A stretch of 63,890 bases of DNA. It comes from a bacterium HR33 (GTDB lineage Bacteria; Gemmatimonadota; Gemmatimonadetes; Gemmatimonadales; GWC2-71-9). Below the pieces are notes generated by a model, which was not told the origin of the DNA, searched no databases, and saw only the letters and a list, made by a program, of their open reading frames with translations. Below are positions 26,156 to 35,225 of this stretch, piece by piece; positions within the stretch are counted from its first letter, which is position 1, and the number at the start of each line of letters is the position of its first letter. The DNA is taken from NCBI GenBank assembly GCA_002923375.1, contig BEIJ01000003.1:192001-255890 (forward strand), given 5' to 3'. A program made the position numbers and the translations under genes.

Positions 26156-28365
26156 GCTCCGTCCCAGTCCCTTTGCAGTCCGGCGTGCGCTACCAGGAGC
26201 TGTTTTACTCCTACGCTTTCGTCGTCGAACTCTACCACCACTTTCAATTGCCTTCCGTAGCCCGAGAGTCCCAGGATCGTGCCGCTGCCGAAGTGGCGGT
26301 GCCGGACTCTTTCTCCCTTGACGTATCGGGGCGCGTCTTGAGAGTGCTCTTCCGGTAGCGACTCGCCGGAAACCACCCACGCGGCCGCCAGGGGCCGGCG
26401 GGTCCACTCGCCGCCGAAGATCCCCCCGGTGCGCCGTTCTTCAATCTCCTGCGCGGGCAGCGCTTCCAGGAAGCGCGACGGGCGGCCCGGGAGGAGCTGG
26501 CCGCCCCGGCGCCTGGAGCGGGCCCACGTGAGGTAGAGGCGGTCCCGCGCTCTGGTGATCGCCACGTAGCACAGCCGCCTTTCCTCCTCGGCTCCCTCCT
26601 CGGTCTCCATGGCCCGGCTCAGGGGAAAGAGCCCGTCTTCCAAACCGGCGACCACTACGATCGGCCACTCCAGTCCTTTGGCGGAGTGCACGGTCAGCAG
26701 AGTGACTCCTTCGGGATCGCCTCCCACGTTTTCTTCCGAAGTCGCCAGCGCCGCGGTGGTCAGAAAACGCTGGAGCAAGGATGCGGGATCCTCCGGATCG
26801 TGCTCCGCTTCGGCCCACTCGGCGGCGCCGGCTACCAGCTCTCTTATGTTTTCGATCCGTTCGATACCGTCCGGGCCTTCCTCCGCCAGATACGACTCGT
26901 AATCCAGCTCTCCCAAGAGCTCTTCGATCAAGACCGCGGGAGCCGCAGTCCTCGCTTTTTGGCGGAACCGCTCGATCATGGCGGCGAACTTCATGAACGC
27001 CTCCTTGGCCAGCGGTCTCAGATCGCCGATCCGGTCGGCGATGGCGGCCGCCTCCAGCAGGGGTCGCTTCCACTTCTGTGCTGCAGCCTGGAGCGCGCCC
27101 AGGCTGGCGAGGCCGATCCCGCGCCGCGGTACTTGGATCGCTCGTAGAAAGGCTTCGTCGTCCGCCGGGTTGACTATCAGCCGCAGATAGGCGATCACGT
27201 CGCGCACTTCACGCCGCTGGTAAAAGCTCACGGTTCCCACCACCCGGTGCGGGATCCCCGCCCTGCGGAACGCCTCTTCGAAGGCGCGGGATTGAGCGTT
27301 GGTCCGGTACAGTACGGCCATCTCGCTGAAGGCGTAACCGTCGCTCGCCGACCGTTCCCGCAGCTCCCGGGCTACCCATTCGGCTTCGTCCCGCTCGTCG
27401 GCGGCCGCCACTACCGCGACTTTCTCTCCGCCGGGGCGGGTGGTAAAGAGGGTTTTTCCCAATCTTGCCCGGTTGCCCGAGATCACTTCGTTGGCCACGG
27501 CGAGAATTCGGGGAGTGGAGCGATAGTTCTGTTCCAGGCGGACCAGCGTGGCGTCGGGAAAGTCCTGCTGGAACTCCAGCATGTTTCTCACTTCGGCTCC
27601 GCGCCAGCTGTAGATGGACTGATCGTCGTCTCCCACCACGAAAATGTCCCGCTGCGCCGCGGCGAGCTGGCGCACCAGCAGGTATTGGGCGCGATTGGTG
27701 TCTTGGAACTCGTCCACCAGAATGGAGGCGAAGCGCCGCTGGTAGTGCGCCAGTCGCTCCGGATGGCGCTCGAAGAGCGTCAGGGGGTGCAACAGCAGGT
27801 CGTCGAAGTCCATCGCGTTGGCGGAGGCCAGCGCCTGGTTGAGCGCCCGGTAGATCTCACCCGCTACCTTGGCCATCGGGTCGTCCTGGCGGGATTCCAG
27901 GTCCGAAGGAGAAAGCAGGCGGTTCTTGGCCGAGGAGATGAGCGAGGCTATGAGGCGGGGGGGATAGGACTTGGGGTTGTAGCCGTGCCTTTCGAGTAAC
28001 CGCTTGACCACTTCCAGCCGGTCGTCTTCGTCGTAGATCGTAAAGTCCGGAGTGAATCCCAAGAGGTGCCCTTCTCTCCTCAGCAGCCGGGCGAACAGGG
28101 AATGAAAAGTCCCGATCCACAGTCCTGCGGGTTCGCCTCCCAAGAGCTCCGCCACCCGGCGCCGCATTTCCTCGGCGGCGCGGTTGGTAAAGGTGACCGC
28201 CATGATCTTGTTCGGCGCTATGCGGTGGGCCCGGATAAGGTGGGCCAGTCGGGCGGTGAGCACCCGGGTCTTGCCCGATCCCGCCCCGGCCAGAACCAGC
28301 ACGGGACCTCTGGGATGTTCGACCGCTTCGCGCTGGGCGGGGTTTAGCTGGATGTCGATCGTCAT
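26152..28365 (-). CDS. pcrA: UvrD/PcrA-type ATP-dependent DNA helicase
   Basis: 737 residues, superfamily 1A 3'-5' helicase acting in repair and in clearing of RecA or stalled polymerase. Q motif 'LNPAQREAVEH', Walker A 'GAGSGKT' (27-33), 'DEFQDTN' motif II, 'VGDDDQSIYSWRGA' motif III, and 'LTVHSAKGLEW' and 'YVAITRARDRLYL' motifs V and VI. The C-terminal end ('RVRHRHFGSGTILGL') is the Tudor-like domain found in PcrA/UvrD that binds RNA polymerase. It is coupled to the kinase gene by ATGA and to gatC by GTGA. Confidence 0.95.
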   Translation of the reverse strand: MTIDIQLNPAQREAVEHPRGPVLVLAGAGSGKTRVLTARLAHLIRAHRIAPNKIMAVTFTNRAAEEMRRRVAELLGGEPAGLWIGTFHSLFARLLRREGHLLGFTPDFTIYDEDDRLEVVKRLLERHGYNPKSYPPRLIASLISSAKNRLLSPSDLESRQDDPMAKVAGEIYRALNQALASANAMDFDDLLLHPLTLFERHPERLAHYQRRFASILVDEFQDTNRAQYLLVRQLAAAQRDIFVVGDDDQSIYSWRGAEVRNMLEFQQDFPDATLVRLEQNYRSTPRILAVANEVISGNRARLGKTLFTTRPGGEKVAVVAAADERDEAEWVARELRERSASDGYAFSEMAVLYRTNAQSRAFEEAFRRAGIPHRVVGTVSFYQRREVRDVIAYLRLIVNPADDEAFLRAIQVPRRGIGLASLGALQAAAQKWKRPLLEAAAIADRIGDLRPLAKEAFMKFAAMIERFRQKARTAAPAVLIEELLGELDYESYLAEEGPDGIERIENIRELVAGAAEWAEAEHDPEDPASLLQRFLTTAALATSEENVGGDPEGVTLLTVHSAKGLEWPIVVVAGLEDGLFPLSRAMETEEGAEEERRLCYVAITRARDRLYLTWARSRRRGGQLLPGRPSRFLEALPAQEIEERRTGGIFGGEWTRRPLAAAWVVSGESLPEEHSQDAPRYVKGERVRHRHFGSGTILGLSGYGRQLKVVVEFDDESVGVKQLLVAHAGLQRDWDGA

Positions 28366-29519
28366 CCTCCGATCGGTAGATGTGCTACGAAGGTTGCTCC
28401 TCGGGCGGAGTTCCTCAGTTCCAGCCTACCTCCGTGGACGTCTTCCACTATCCGGCGCACCAGGGCCAGTCCTATGCCCCAGCCGCCCGTCTTGGTGGTT
28501 ACGCCCGGCTCGAAAAGCGTTCCCAGAACTTCCGCCGGTACTCCGGGTCCGTCGTCGCTCACTGCAAGGCTGGCGGTTTTGCCCTGGGCGGCTACGGTAA
28601 TCTCGATGTGTCCCCCCCTGCCGCTCAGGGCATCTACGGAGTTTCGCACCAGCGCTTCCAGCGCCCATTCCAGCAGGACCGGGTCTCCGGTGATCGAGGG
28701 ACCGCTTACGGGGGCGTGAACGGTGAGGGTGATCGGGTTGGCGTGGCGCGGCAGCCGCGGCCGGAAATAAGCGGCGATCTTTTCAGCCACCACTCCCAGG
28801 GCCACTTTCTCCCTGGCTGCCGGCCGGCCGATTCGCTCGAAGCGCTGGGCTACTCGTTCCAGTCGGTCGAGATCTTGTCTCAGCCTCCGGGCAATCTCGG
28901 CCCGGTCGCTCGCCCCGTCGGCCAGGCGTTCGATCCAGGCTGCTGCGCTCATCAGCGGGGTGCCCATCTGGTGGGCGGATTCCCGGGCCATCGCCACCCA
29001 AAGCCGTTCCCGATCTCGCCGCACCGCCGTGCGATACGCCCAGATCCCCACCGCGACCGCCGTAAGCAGGAGGCCCAGCTGCAGAATTCCGATCCACTTG
29101 ATTCGGCCCGCGATGGGAAGAGGGCCGTAATGAATGTAGCCGACTCCCGGAATCCTGATCGGCGGGTTGACTCGATCGAGACTCGCTATGTATTCCTCGA
29201 GCCGCGGATGCGCCGTCCCTTCGGGGAACGGGAGGTTGGCCGCCGCGGTTACTGCGCCGGCGCTGTCGGTAACGACCAGGGGCACGCCGCGATTTCTGAT
29301 CTCTTCCACCAGGTCGAGGAGGACTTCGGTGTCAGCTCCCGGAGTGGGGTCGCTCAGGCTGCCCACAATCCGGCCGTAAATGCGGGACGTTTCCCTCGCC
29401 TCCTCCCTGAGGTGAGAGGCTATGTCCCAGGCTTGCCACAAGGAGAGAACACCTAGCACGATTACCAACCCCAGCACCGTTTGGGGGGCAAAACGGCGCA
29501 GGCGCTTGAGGGCGTCCAT
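28362..29519 (-). CDS. orphan membrane sensor histidine kinase
   Basis: 385 residues. Membrane helix 1 (about 12-30), an extracytoplasmic sensor region (31-140), membrane helix 2 (143-162), a phosphoacceptor helix with 'ESAHQMGTPL' (His183), and an ATPase domain with N-box 'LVRNSVDAL' (Asn293), G1 'DDGPG' (322-326) and G2 'GGWGIGLAL' (345-353). No response regulator is nearby. The ATG lies 2 nt after serS and the stop overlaps pcrA, so the kinase is built into a tRNA-charging/helicase operon. Signal unknown. The frame extending back to 30782 lies in serS and is not coding. Confidence 0.88.
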   Translation of the reverse strand: MDALKRLRRFAPQTVLGLVIVLGVLSLWQAWDIASHLREEARETSRIYGRIVGSLSDPTPGADTEVLLDLVEEIRNRGVPLVVTDSAGAVTAAANLPFPEGTAHPRLEEYIASLDRVNPPIRIPGVGYIHYGPLPIAGRIKWIGILQLGLLLTAVAVGIWAYRTAVRRDRERLWVAMARESAHQMGTPLMSAAAWIERLADGASDRAEIARRLRQDLDRLERVAQRFERIGRPAAREKVALGVVAEKIAAYFRPRLPRHANPITLTVHAPVSGPSITGDPVLLEWALEALVRNSVDALSGRGGHIEITVAAQGKTASLAVSDDGPGVPAEVLGTLFEPGVTTKTGGWGIGLALVRRIVEDVHGGRLELRNSARGATFVAHLPIGG

Positions 29520-29521
29520 AG

Positions 29522-30796
29522 CTACTGCGGTACCAGCCACTCGCTTCCGAAGTAAGGTACCAAAGCCTGCGGTAACCTTACCCGGCCGTCCTCCTCCTGG
29601 TTGTTTTCCAGCAACGCGATCAGAGTACGGGGGAAGGCCACACCGGACGCGTTGAGCGTATGCACGTATTCCGGCTTGGCATCCGAGCTGGGACGGTACC
29701 GAATGTTCGCCCGCCGGGCTTGGAAATCGGTGAAGCAGCTCGCGCTCGAAGCTTCCAGCCACATTCCTACCCCGGCGGCCCATACCTCGAGGTCGTAGGT
29801 CTTCGCGCTGGCGAAGCCCAGATCCCCGGCGGCCAGCAACACCCGCCTGTAAGGAAGTTCCAGGCGGCGCAGCACCGCTTCGGCGTGGTCTACCAGCTTC
29901 CTGTGCTCTTCCGCCGACTGCTCCGGTTTGCAGAAGCGCACCAGCTCCACCTTGTCGAATTGGTGGATCCGTATCAGCCCGCGGGTTTCTTTGCCGTGGG
30001 CTCCGGCCTCCCGGCGGAAACAGGGGGTGTACGCAACGTAAGCCTTGGGGAGCTCCTCGGCGGATAAGATCTCTTCCCGGTGCAGGTTGGTGACCGGTAC
30101 TTCGGCGGTGGGGATGAGATAGAGCCCGTCTTCGGTTACGTACATGTTTTTCTCGAGATCCGGTAGTTGGCCGGTGCCGAGGGCCGTGGCGGCGTTGACC
30201 AGGAGGGGTGGCGCTACCTCGACGTAGTCGTGCTCTCGAGTATGGAGGTCGATCATAAAGGAGATCAAGGCGCGTACTAGACGCGCGCCGGCCCCGGTGA
30301 AGACCGGGAATCCGCTTCCCGCCACCTTGGCGCCTCGCGGTAGATCCAGAATGCCGAGCCGCTGGCCCAGCTCCCAATGGGGTTTGGGTTCGAAGTCGAA
30401 CCGGCGAGGCTCGCCCCAGGAAAAAACCACTCGATTGCAAGTGGCATCGCCGTCCGGTACGTCTTCCATGGGGCGGTTGGGGATCCGGAGCAGTATCTCT
30501 CTCAGCTGCTCTTCCAACTCTCGAACTTCGGTGTCCAGCTGTTTTATCGAATCGCTCAGCGTTTTGAGCTCGGCGATCATGCTGCTGGCGTCCTGCCCCG
30601 CCCTCTTCAGTCTCGCCACCTCTTCCGAGGCCGCGTTCCTTTGGGCTTTGAGGCGCTCCACTCTCTGGAGCCGTTCCCGCCACTGTGCATCCAGTTCCAG
30701 GGCCCGATCCACCAAAGCCACCACGTCCCCACCACGGCGGCCTAGCGCGGCCCGCGCTTGGTCGGGGTGTTCGCGAATCCACTTGAGGTCTATCAC
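29522..30796 (-). CDS. serS: seryl-tRNA synthetase
   Basis: 424 residues. Class II synthetase charging tRNA-Ser and, since a tRNA-Sec gene is present, also tRNA-Sec with serine as the first step of selenocysteine formation. N-terminal coiled-coil arm (about 30-100) that contacts the long variable arm, motif 2 'LIRIHQFDKVEL', and motif 3 with 'ASSASCFTDFQARR'. Starts 2 nt after the upstream lipoprotein gene. Confidence 0.96.
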   Translation of the reverse strand: MIDLKWIREHPDQARAALGRRGGDVVALVDRALELDAQWRERLQRVERLKAQRNAASEEVARLKRAGQDASSMIAELKTLSDSIKQLDTEVRELEEQLREILLRIPNRPMEDVPDGDATCNRVVFSWGEPRRFDFEPKPHWELGQRLGILDLPRGAKVAGSGFPVFTGAGARLVRALISFMIDLHTREHDYVEVAPPLLVNAATALGTGQLPDLEKNMYVTEDGLYLIPTAEVPVTNLHREEILSAEELPKAYVAYTPCFRREAGAHGKETRGLIRIHQFDKVELVRFCKPEQSAEEHRKLVDHAEAVLRRLELPYRRVLLAAGDLGFASAKTYDLEVWAAGVGMWLEASSASCFTDFQARRANIRYRPSSDAKPEYVHTLNASGVAFPRTLIALLENNQEEDGRVRLPQALVPYFGSEWLVPQ

Positions 30797-30798
30797 GG

Positions 30799-31374
30799 TC
30801 AGGAAGAGGGCAGCCCGGGCTCCAGGCTCCGGAAGCCGCAGTTGATGTTCACCAAAAGCTCCAGCGTAATACTGCGATCTTCGCGGTTCACCTCGAGTAC
30901 CCGGAATTTACCGTAGCGCGGGAACTGGCCAAAGAAGAGGCAGAAGTTGAAACTGGGGCGGGATCGCACGATGAAGACCTGGTTCGCCGCCACCTCGATG
31001 GGGCGGTCGGTGATGTAATTCTCTTCGGGCGCCGACTTGATCTCCTCGAACCTGCGATCCATGAGTTGTACTCCGGGATCGCGGGTCAATCCCAGCGCTC
31101 CCGGCGGGTATATGAGGAACTTCCCGTTAGCGTCTATATCGAAGGCGAAATCGAAGGCCGACGTTGTGTCCGTTCGTATCGGACTGCGGTCTAGCAGGCT
31201 GTAGGCGCTCGGGAGCCGTATAGGCGTGTCTCGGAGAGCGTAGAGCGTGGTGGTATCGATCACGTTTTCGAAGGTCGCTTCGCCCGCGAAGGGGTCGTTG
31301 CAACCGGCTACTACGATCCATCCCAAGAGCAGCCAGGCGGCGAGGTGCGGATTGAGCTGGGGTCTGATCACCAT
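30799..31374 (-). CDS. predicted lipoprotein of unknown function
   Basis: 191 residues. Signal peptide with lipobox 'VVAGC' near residue 25, then a mainly beta mature domain containing 'YALRDTPIRLPSAY', 'FDFAFDID' and three cysteines in the last third. I do not recognise the family. It heads the serS operon, from a promoter at 31387-31415 that gives an almost leaderless mRNA. Outer-membrane or periplasmic location is inferred from the signal. Confidence 0.7.
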   Translation of the reverse strand: MVIRPQLNPHLAAWLLLGWIVVAGCNDPFAGEATFENVIDTTTLYALRDTPIRLPSAYSLLDRSPIRTDTTSAFDFAFDIDANGKFLIYPPGALGLTRDPGVQLMDRRFEEIKSAPEENYITDRPIEVAANQVFIVRSRPSFNFCLFFGQFPRYGKFRVLEVNREDRSITLELLVNINCGFRSLEPGLPSS

Positions 31375-31386
31375 GGCGCGTATGCA

Positions 31387-31415
31387 AGGTTAGTGGCGCC
31401 GGTGACGAGGGTCAA
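31387..31415 (-). promoter_or_regulatory. promoter of the lipoprotein-serS operon
   Basis: Minus strand TTGACC (complement of 31410-31415), 17-nt spacer, TAACCT (complement of 31387-31392). The -10 ends 12 nt before the ATG at 31374, predicting a leader of about 5 nt. Confidence 0.55.
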
Positions 31416-31429
31416 GTTACTGTATCTGC

Positions 31430-31458
31430 TTGACTTCCGGGATCGGGATTCCTAGCTT
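31430..31458 (+). promoter_or_regulatory. promoter of the roadblock-manC operon, leaderless
   Basis: TTGACT (31430-31435), 17-nt spacer, TAGCTT (31453-31458). Only 7 nt separate the -10 from ATG 31466, so the predicted transcript begins at the start codon. Confidence 0.55.
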
Positions 31459-31465
31459 GGCGCCC

Positions 31466-31819
31466 ATGGCTTCCATCCGCGACGTGGTCAAGGCGTTGGC
31501 CTCCAGGGAGGGGGTGGATGCGGTGATCGTCCTGGGCCGTGACGGCCTGCCGATAGATGCGAGCACCGGTGACGGTCTCGATCCTGACAGTCTGGCGGCG
31601 CTGGTTCCCCCGGTGGTCGCCGCCTGCTCGCGGCTGGGAGCGGCGGCGTCGCGCGGGGATTTTTCCGTGGGAGCGATCGAGTACGGCTCGGGAAAAGTGG
31701 TGCTGGTGAATCTCACTTCGGACGCTTTGCTGGCTGTATTTGTAACGGCTGGCCACAACATCGGTTCCCTGCTTTTTGATCTGGAACGGCACCGCAAGGT
31801 GATCGCCGCGCTGCTGTGA
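31466..31819 (+). CDS. roadblock/LC7 domain protein
   Basis: 117 residues, a single roadblock/LC7 domain. The pattern 'LASREGVDAVIVLGRDGLPI' (first helix, strand and turn) and 'VLVNLTSDALLAVFVTAGHNIGSLLFDLE' (last strands and helix) are typical. Bacterial roadblock proteins usually partner small GTPases (MglA type) or act as dimer scaffolds, but no GTPase is in the window. It is the first gene before manC, 18 nt apart. ATG 31466 is supported by the promoter; further upstream in-frame starts lie before the predicted mRNA start. Confidence 0.8.
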   Translation: MASIRDVVKALASREGVDAVIVLGRDGLPIDASTGDGLDPDSLAALVPPVVAACSRLGAAASRGDFSVGAIEYGSGKVVLVNLTSDALLAVFVTAGHNIGSLLFDLERHRKVIAALL

Positions 31820-31837
31820 GGGGTTAGTCGGCGGATC

Positions 31838-32884
31838 ATGGGCTATTGGGCGGCCGTTTTGGCCGGCGGGTCGGGTACGCGTTTCTGGCCGCTCTCCAAC
31901 AGCAGGCGTCCCAAGCAGTTCTTGCCCCTGGCCGGCGAGCGACCGTTGTTACTGAACAGTGTGGAGCGCTTGGAGGGCCTGATCCCTCCGGAGCGCGTCC
32001 TGGTAGTGACCGGGCGATCCTTGGTGGGCCCCACCGCGGAACTCCTGCAGGCGTTACCGCAAGAGAACATTTTGGCCGAGCCCAAAGCCCGCTCCACCGC
32101 ACCGGCGCTGGCTTGGGCGTCCTGGCACGCGTGGCAGCGGGATCCGGATGCCGTGCTCCTCTCGCTGCACGCCGACTGGCACGTTGAGGACGACCTGGCT
32201 TTCCGGCAGTCGGCACGGCGGGCGCTCGAGGTTGCAGTGAGATACGACGTTTTGGTAACGGTGGGGATGCGCCCCACCCGGGTGGAAGTCGGCTACGGTT
32301 ACATCGTGCCGGGCGCGCAGTTGGAAGAGGGTGTCAATCGGGTGGAGCGCTTTGTAGAGAAGCCTGACGCCAGGCACGCCGCTGCGCTGATCGAAAGAGG
32401 GGCACTGTGGAACTCGGGTCTCTTTGCCTGGAGTGCAAGAAGGTTTCTTGCAGAGAGCGAGGAAGTGGCTTTGGAGATCGGGCCTCATCTCGAGCTTCTC
32501 CGCTCCGGTGACGTGGAAGGCTTTTTCGACAAGGTGACCCCCGTGGCGGTGGACATCTCCCACTTCGAACGCAGCCGCAGGGTTGCGGTGGTGGCGGGGA
32601 ATTTCGGGTGGGACGACGTGGGAACGTGGGCCGCTCTGTCTCGAGTGCGGGAGTGCGACGAGCGGGGTAATGTGGTAGTGGGACAGGCGCAGGTTTTCGA
32701 CTCCAGCGGTTCGGTGGTCTGGGTTGAGGAGGGTGCGGTGGTGGTGGACGGCGTGGAAAACTTGGTGGTGGTGAGGGCCGGTGGTGTCACGCTGGTCACC
32801 ACCAAAGACCGTGCGGCCTATTTAAAGGAGCTTTTGGAGAAGCTGCCTTCGTCGGTGCGCGATTTACCGGAGCGCGGCCGGTGA
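31838..32884 (+). CDS. manC: mannose-1-phosphate guanylyltransferase
   Basis: 348 residues. Makes GDP-mannose from mannose-1-phosphate and GTP for polysaccharide synthesis. Nucleotidyltransferase signature 'VLAGGSGTRFWPLSNSRRPKQ' begins at residue 7 (shown in part), 'FVEKPD' around 175 and 'NSGLFAW' around 190 are family features. No C-terminal isomerase domain, so it is the monofunctional type. Stop overlaps the next GTG start as GTGA. Confidence 0.92.
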   Translation: MGYWAAVLAGGSGTRFWPLSNSRRPKQFLPLAGERPLLLNSVERLEGLIPPERVLVVTGRSLVGPTAELLQALPQENILAEPKARSTAPALAWASWHAWQRDPDAVLLSLHADWHVEDDLAFRQSARRALEVAVRYDVLVTVGMRPTRVEVGYGYIVPGAQLEEGVNRVERFVEKPDARHAAALIERGALWNSGLFAWSARRFLAESEEVALEIGPHLELLRSGDVEGFFDKVTPVAVDISHFERSRRVAVVAGNFGWDDVGTWAALSRVRECDERGNVVVGQAQVFDSSGSVVWVEEGAVVVDGVENLVVVRAGGVTLVTTKDRAAYLKELLEKLPSSVRDLPERGR

Positions 32885-34062
32885 CCAAGGTCTACTTGCT
32901 CGAGCCGGAGGAGTCGTTGCTGTGGTTCCCGTTCGGTCACAGCCGTCCGGTGGCGGAGCTTAGAGCCGGCGTATGGCTCATCAGGGAGCGCTGGGAAGCG
33001 GTGGCTCAGGGAGAGGCCGAAGCGATTTTTGGTCCGCCGCATCTGTATTCCTTTTGCGAGGAGGGGACGCCGCCGGTGCAACCGCGCGGCCAGGTTGGCG
33101 GGCCGGCTGTGATCGGCCGCTCGGATTTCGCTCCTGCGGGCGAGCTGGTGGAGCTCGGTTCCGATCCTGTGAGACTGGTGAACGAGGGAGCAACTGTGGG
33201 GTGGTGGGTTCCCGAGGGAGTCCAATGGGACGGCCAGGATTCGGATTGGGAATCGGTCGAACTGCCGGGGATCTTGCTCCGCGGCGCTTACGATCTGGTG
33301 ACGGCGCTCGACCATTTCCTTCCCCAAGACGCGGCGGATTTCACCCAGGAGGCGGGGGATCCCCTCCCCGACGGGTGCATAGTGATCGGGGATCCGGCGG
33401 ACGTAGTGATCATGGGGGCTGCGGTCGAGCCCGGTGTGATCTTCGATGTGAGGCGGGGGGCGGTGGTACTGGACCAGGGATCCTACGTCAAGAGCGGTAC
33501 CCGACTGGAAGGTCCTCTCTACATCGGTCCCGCGACTGAAGTTTTGGGAGATTCGATCTCCGCTTCGGCGGTGGGTCCGTTCTGCAAGATCCGCGGTGAG
33601 ATCGCCCACAGCGTTTTTTTGGGGTACGCCAACAAGGCCCACTACGGATTCATCGGTCACTCGGTCGTGGGGCGCTGGGTGAATCTGGGAGCCGGTACCA
33701 CCAACTCCAATCTGAAGAATACCTACGGGCCGATCCGCCTGAGCGTTGGTGCGGAGCAGATCGAGACCGGGATGCAGTTCTTGGGTAGCCTCATAGGCGA
33801 TCACGCCAAGACGGCAATCGGAGTGCAGTTGGACACGGGTACGGTGATAGGAGTGGGGGCCAACGTTTTCGGGTCGGTGCGGCCGCCCAAGTACGTAGCT
33901 CCTTTTTCCTGGGGTGCCACCGGGGAGAGGGTCGATCTGGAAGGTTTCCTAAAGGTGGCCGAGAGGGTTATGCCGCGGAGGAAGGTCGAGTTCACCGAAG
34001 CGGTCCGGAAGATGCTAGCCGATATCTATCGTCACGCGACGGGGAGTGACCAGCCGAGTTAG
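32881..34062 (+). CDS. GlmU-like putative sugar nucleotidyltransferase
   Basis: 393 residues, resembling the alternative GlmU-like family of Bacteroidetes and relatives. The N-terminal half lacks the usual 'LAGGxGTRM' pyrophosphorylase loop; it opens 'YLLEPEESLLWFPFGHSRPVAEL' (partial). The C-terminal half is a left-handed beta-helix with hexapeptide-like repeats, ending in 'GAGTTNSNLKNTYGPI' (about 275-290), typical of acetyltransferase/nucleotidyl domains. Possible role in UDP-GlcNAc or another sugar nucleotide; the missing loop leaves catalysis uncertain. Its stop overlaps the convergent HD-GYP gene by 4 nt. Confidence 0.75.
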   Translation: MTKVYLLEPEESLLWFPFGHSRPVAELRAGVWLIRERWEAVAQGEAEAIFGPPHLYSFCEEGTPPVQPRGQVGGPAVIGRSDFAPAGELVELGSDPVRLVNEGATVGWWVPEGVQWDGQDSDWESVELPGILLRGAYDLVTALDHFLPQDAADFTQEAGDPLPDGCIVIGDPADVVIMGAAVEPGVIFDVRRGAVVLDQGSYVKSGTRLEGPLYIGPATEVLGDSISASAVGPFCKIRGEIAHSVFLGYANKAHYGFIGHSVVGRWVNLGAGTTNSNLKNTYGPIRLSVGAEQIETGMQFLGSLIGDHAKTAIGVQLDTGTVIGVGANVFGSVRPPKYVAPFSWGATGERVDLEGFLKVAERVMPRRKVEFTEAVRKMLADIYRHATGSDQPS

Positions 34063-35225
34063 TTCGCTGGCAAAGGTGTGCCCTCCTCCACCACCGCGAC
34101 CCGGGGTTCCCACTCCCGCATCATTTGCACGAACGCTCGTGCCACTTCCGGATCGAACTCGGTACCGGCTCGTTCTTCGATATAGGCCAAGACCCGATCG
34201 GCGGGCCAGGCGTCCCGGTAGGGCCGGTTGGTCCGCAGGGCGTCGTACACGTCGCAGACATGCACCAGCTTGCTGGCCCGGTGGCAGTCTCTCGGATAGC
34301 GGAAGGTCGGATAGCCGCCGCCGTTTATCATGATGTGGTGTTCGTAGGCCACCACGGCGGCGAGGTCCAGATCCTCGTCGCTTTCCAAAATGATCTTGGC
34401 TCCTTCGGAAGGATGGCGCTGCATCACGGCCCGTTCTTCCTCGGTGAGCTTGCCCGGCTTTACCAAAATCTCTTTCGGGATGCGAACCTTCCCTAAGTCG
34501 TGAAGCAACCCCGCGACGCCGAAGCCTCTGACGTCTCGGGGATCCATCCCCATCCATTCCGCCAGTCCCATAGAAAGGACCGCAACGTTAAGCGAGTGCG
34601 TGGTGGTGTATTCGTCGAAGTTCCGGAGCTTCAAGAGGGGCAGCATGATTTGTTGCTCTCCGTGCATGGCGATCCCCAAGGCCCGCACCACCGTTTCGGC
34701 CTCGGCGAGGTGAAGTCCCCCGCCTCTTGCCAACTCCTCGTGGAGCCAGCGGATGGTCTCCGCCTCCTCGTCCAGCGTGAAAGAGATCGTGGCGGTGACC
34801 AGATCGCTCTGTTGTTCGGTCGCATCGGAGATCCCCACCATACCGTAGCGTATGGCACTAGGGCGCATCTGGCGCACCTCGGCGGTGTCTATCGCCTTGA
34901 GAGTAAGTCTGGCGAGCACTTCGTCCAGGAAATCTTCCAGCTCTTCCCGTGTCACCGACGGTTCGAACTGGAGTCGCTCGATCCCTATTTCCCCCAGCCG
35001 GGCGCTCCACTGCCAGCCGCGGAGCTCTTTTATGGGGACGGTGCCGTAGAGTACCTCTTCTCCTAGAAAGGAAAATGTAGGATTGCGATCCTCCGCCACC
35101 AGCTCCTGCAACTTCTCGTAGAGGGTATCGACGGCTCTCTGGCGCAGGCGGTGTCCTTCGGGGTAAAGGGACAGGGCTGAAAGCGCCTGCGCAAAGGAAC
35201 TCAGAAACTCAGTGGGTGAGGCCAT
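34059..35225 (-). CDS. HD-GYP domain phosphohydrolase with novel N-terminal module
   Basis: 388 residues. The C-terminal half is an HD-GYP domain: 'TTTHSLNVAVLS', 'GLLHDLGKVRIPKEIL' (HD), 'HPSEGAKI', 'VAYEHHIMINGGGYP' (GYP motif, with Asn where Asp is usual) and 'HVCDVYDALRTNRPY'. Such enzymes hydrolyse c-di-GMP or related dinucleotides. Residues 7-105 form a module that aligns with residues 21-120 of the HEAT protein encoded next to it ('LYPEGH' against 'MYPADH', 'FEPSVTREELEDFL' against 'FKPGTTLEELSDLL'). The ATG shares one base with the preceding TAA (TAATG). Longer upstream frame is shadow. Confidence 0.88.
   Translation of the reverse strand: MASPTEFLSSFAQALSALSLYPEGHRLRQRAVDTLYEKLQELVAEDRNPTFSFLGEEVLYGTVPIKELRGWQWSARLGEIGIERLQFEPSVTREELEDFLDEVLARLTLKAIDTAEVRQMRPSAIRYGMVGISDATEQQSDLVTATISFTLDEEAETIRWLHEELARGGGLHLAEAETVVRALGIAMHGEQQIMLPLLKLRNFDEYTTTHSLNVAVLSMGLAEWMGMDPRDVRGFGVAGLLHDLGKVRIPKEILVKPGKLTEEERAVMQRHPSEGAKIILESDEDLDLAAVVAYEHHIMINGGGYPTFRYPRDCHRASKLVHVCDVYDALRTNRPYRDAWPADRVLAYIEERAGTEFDPEVARAFVQMMREWEPRVAVVEEGTPLPAN

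Noticed and set aside
28362-30782. 806-residue version of the histidine kinase
   Set aside because: The first 420 residues are the wrong frame of serS; the kinase starts at 29519.
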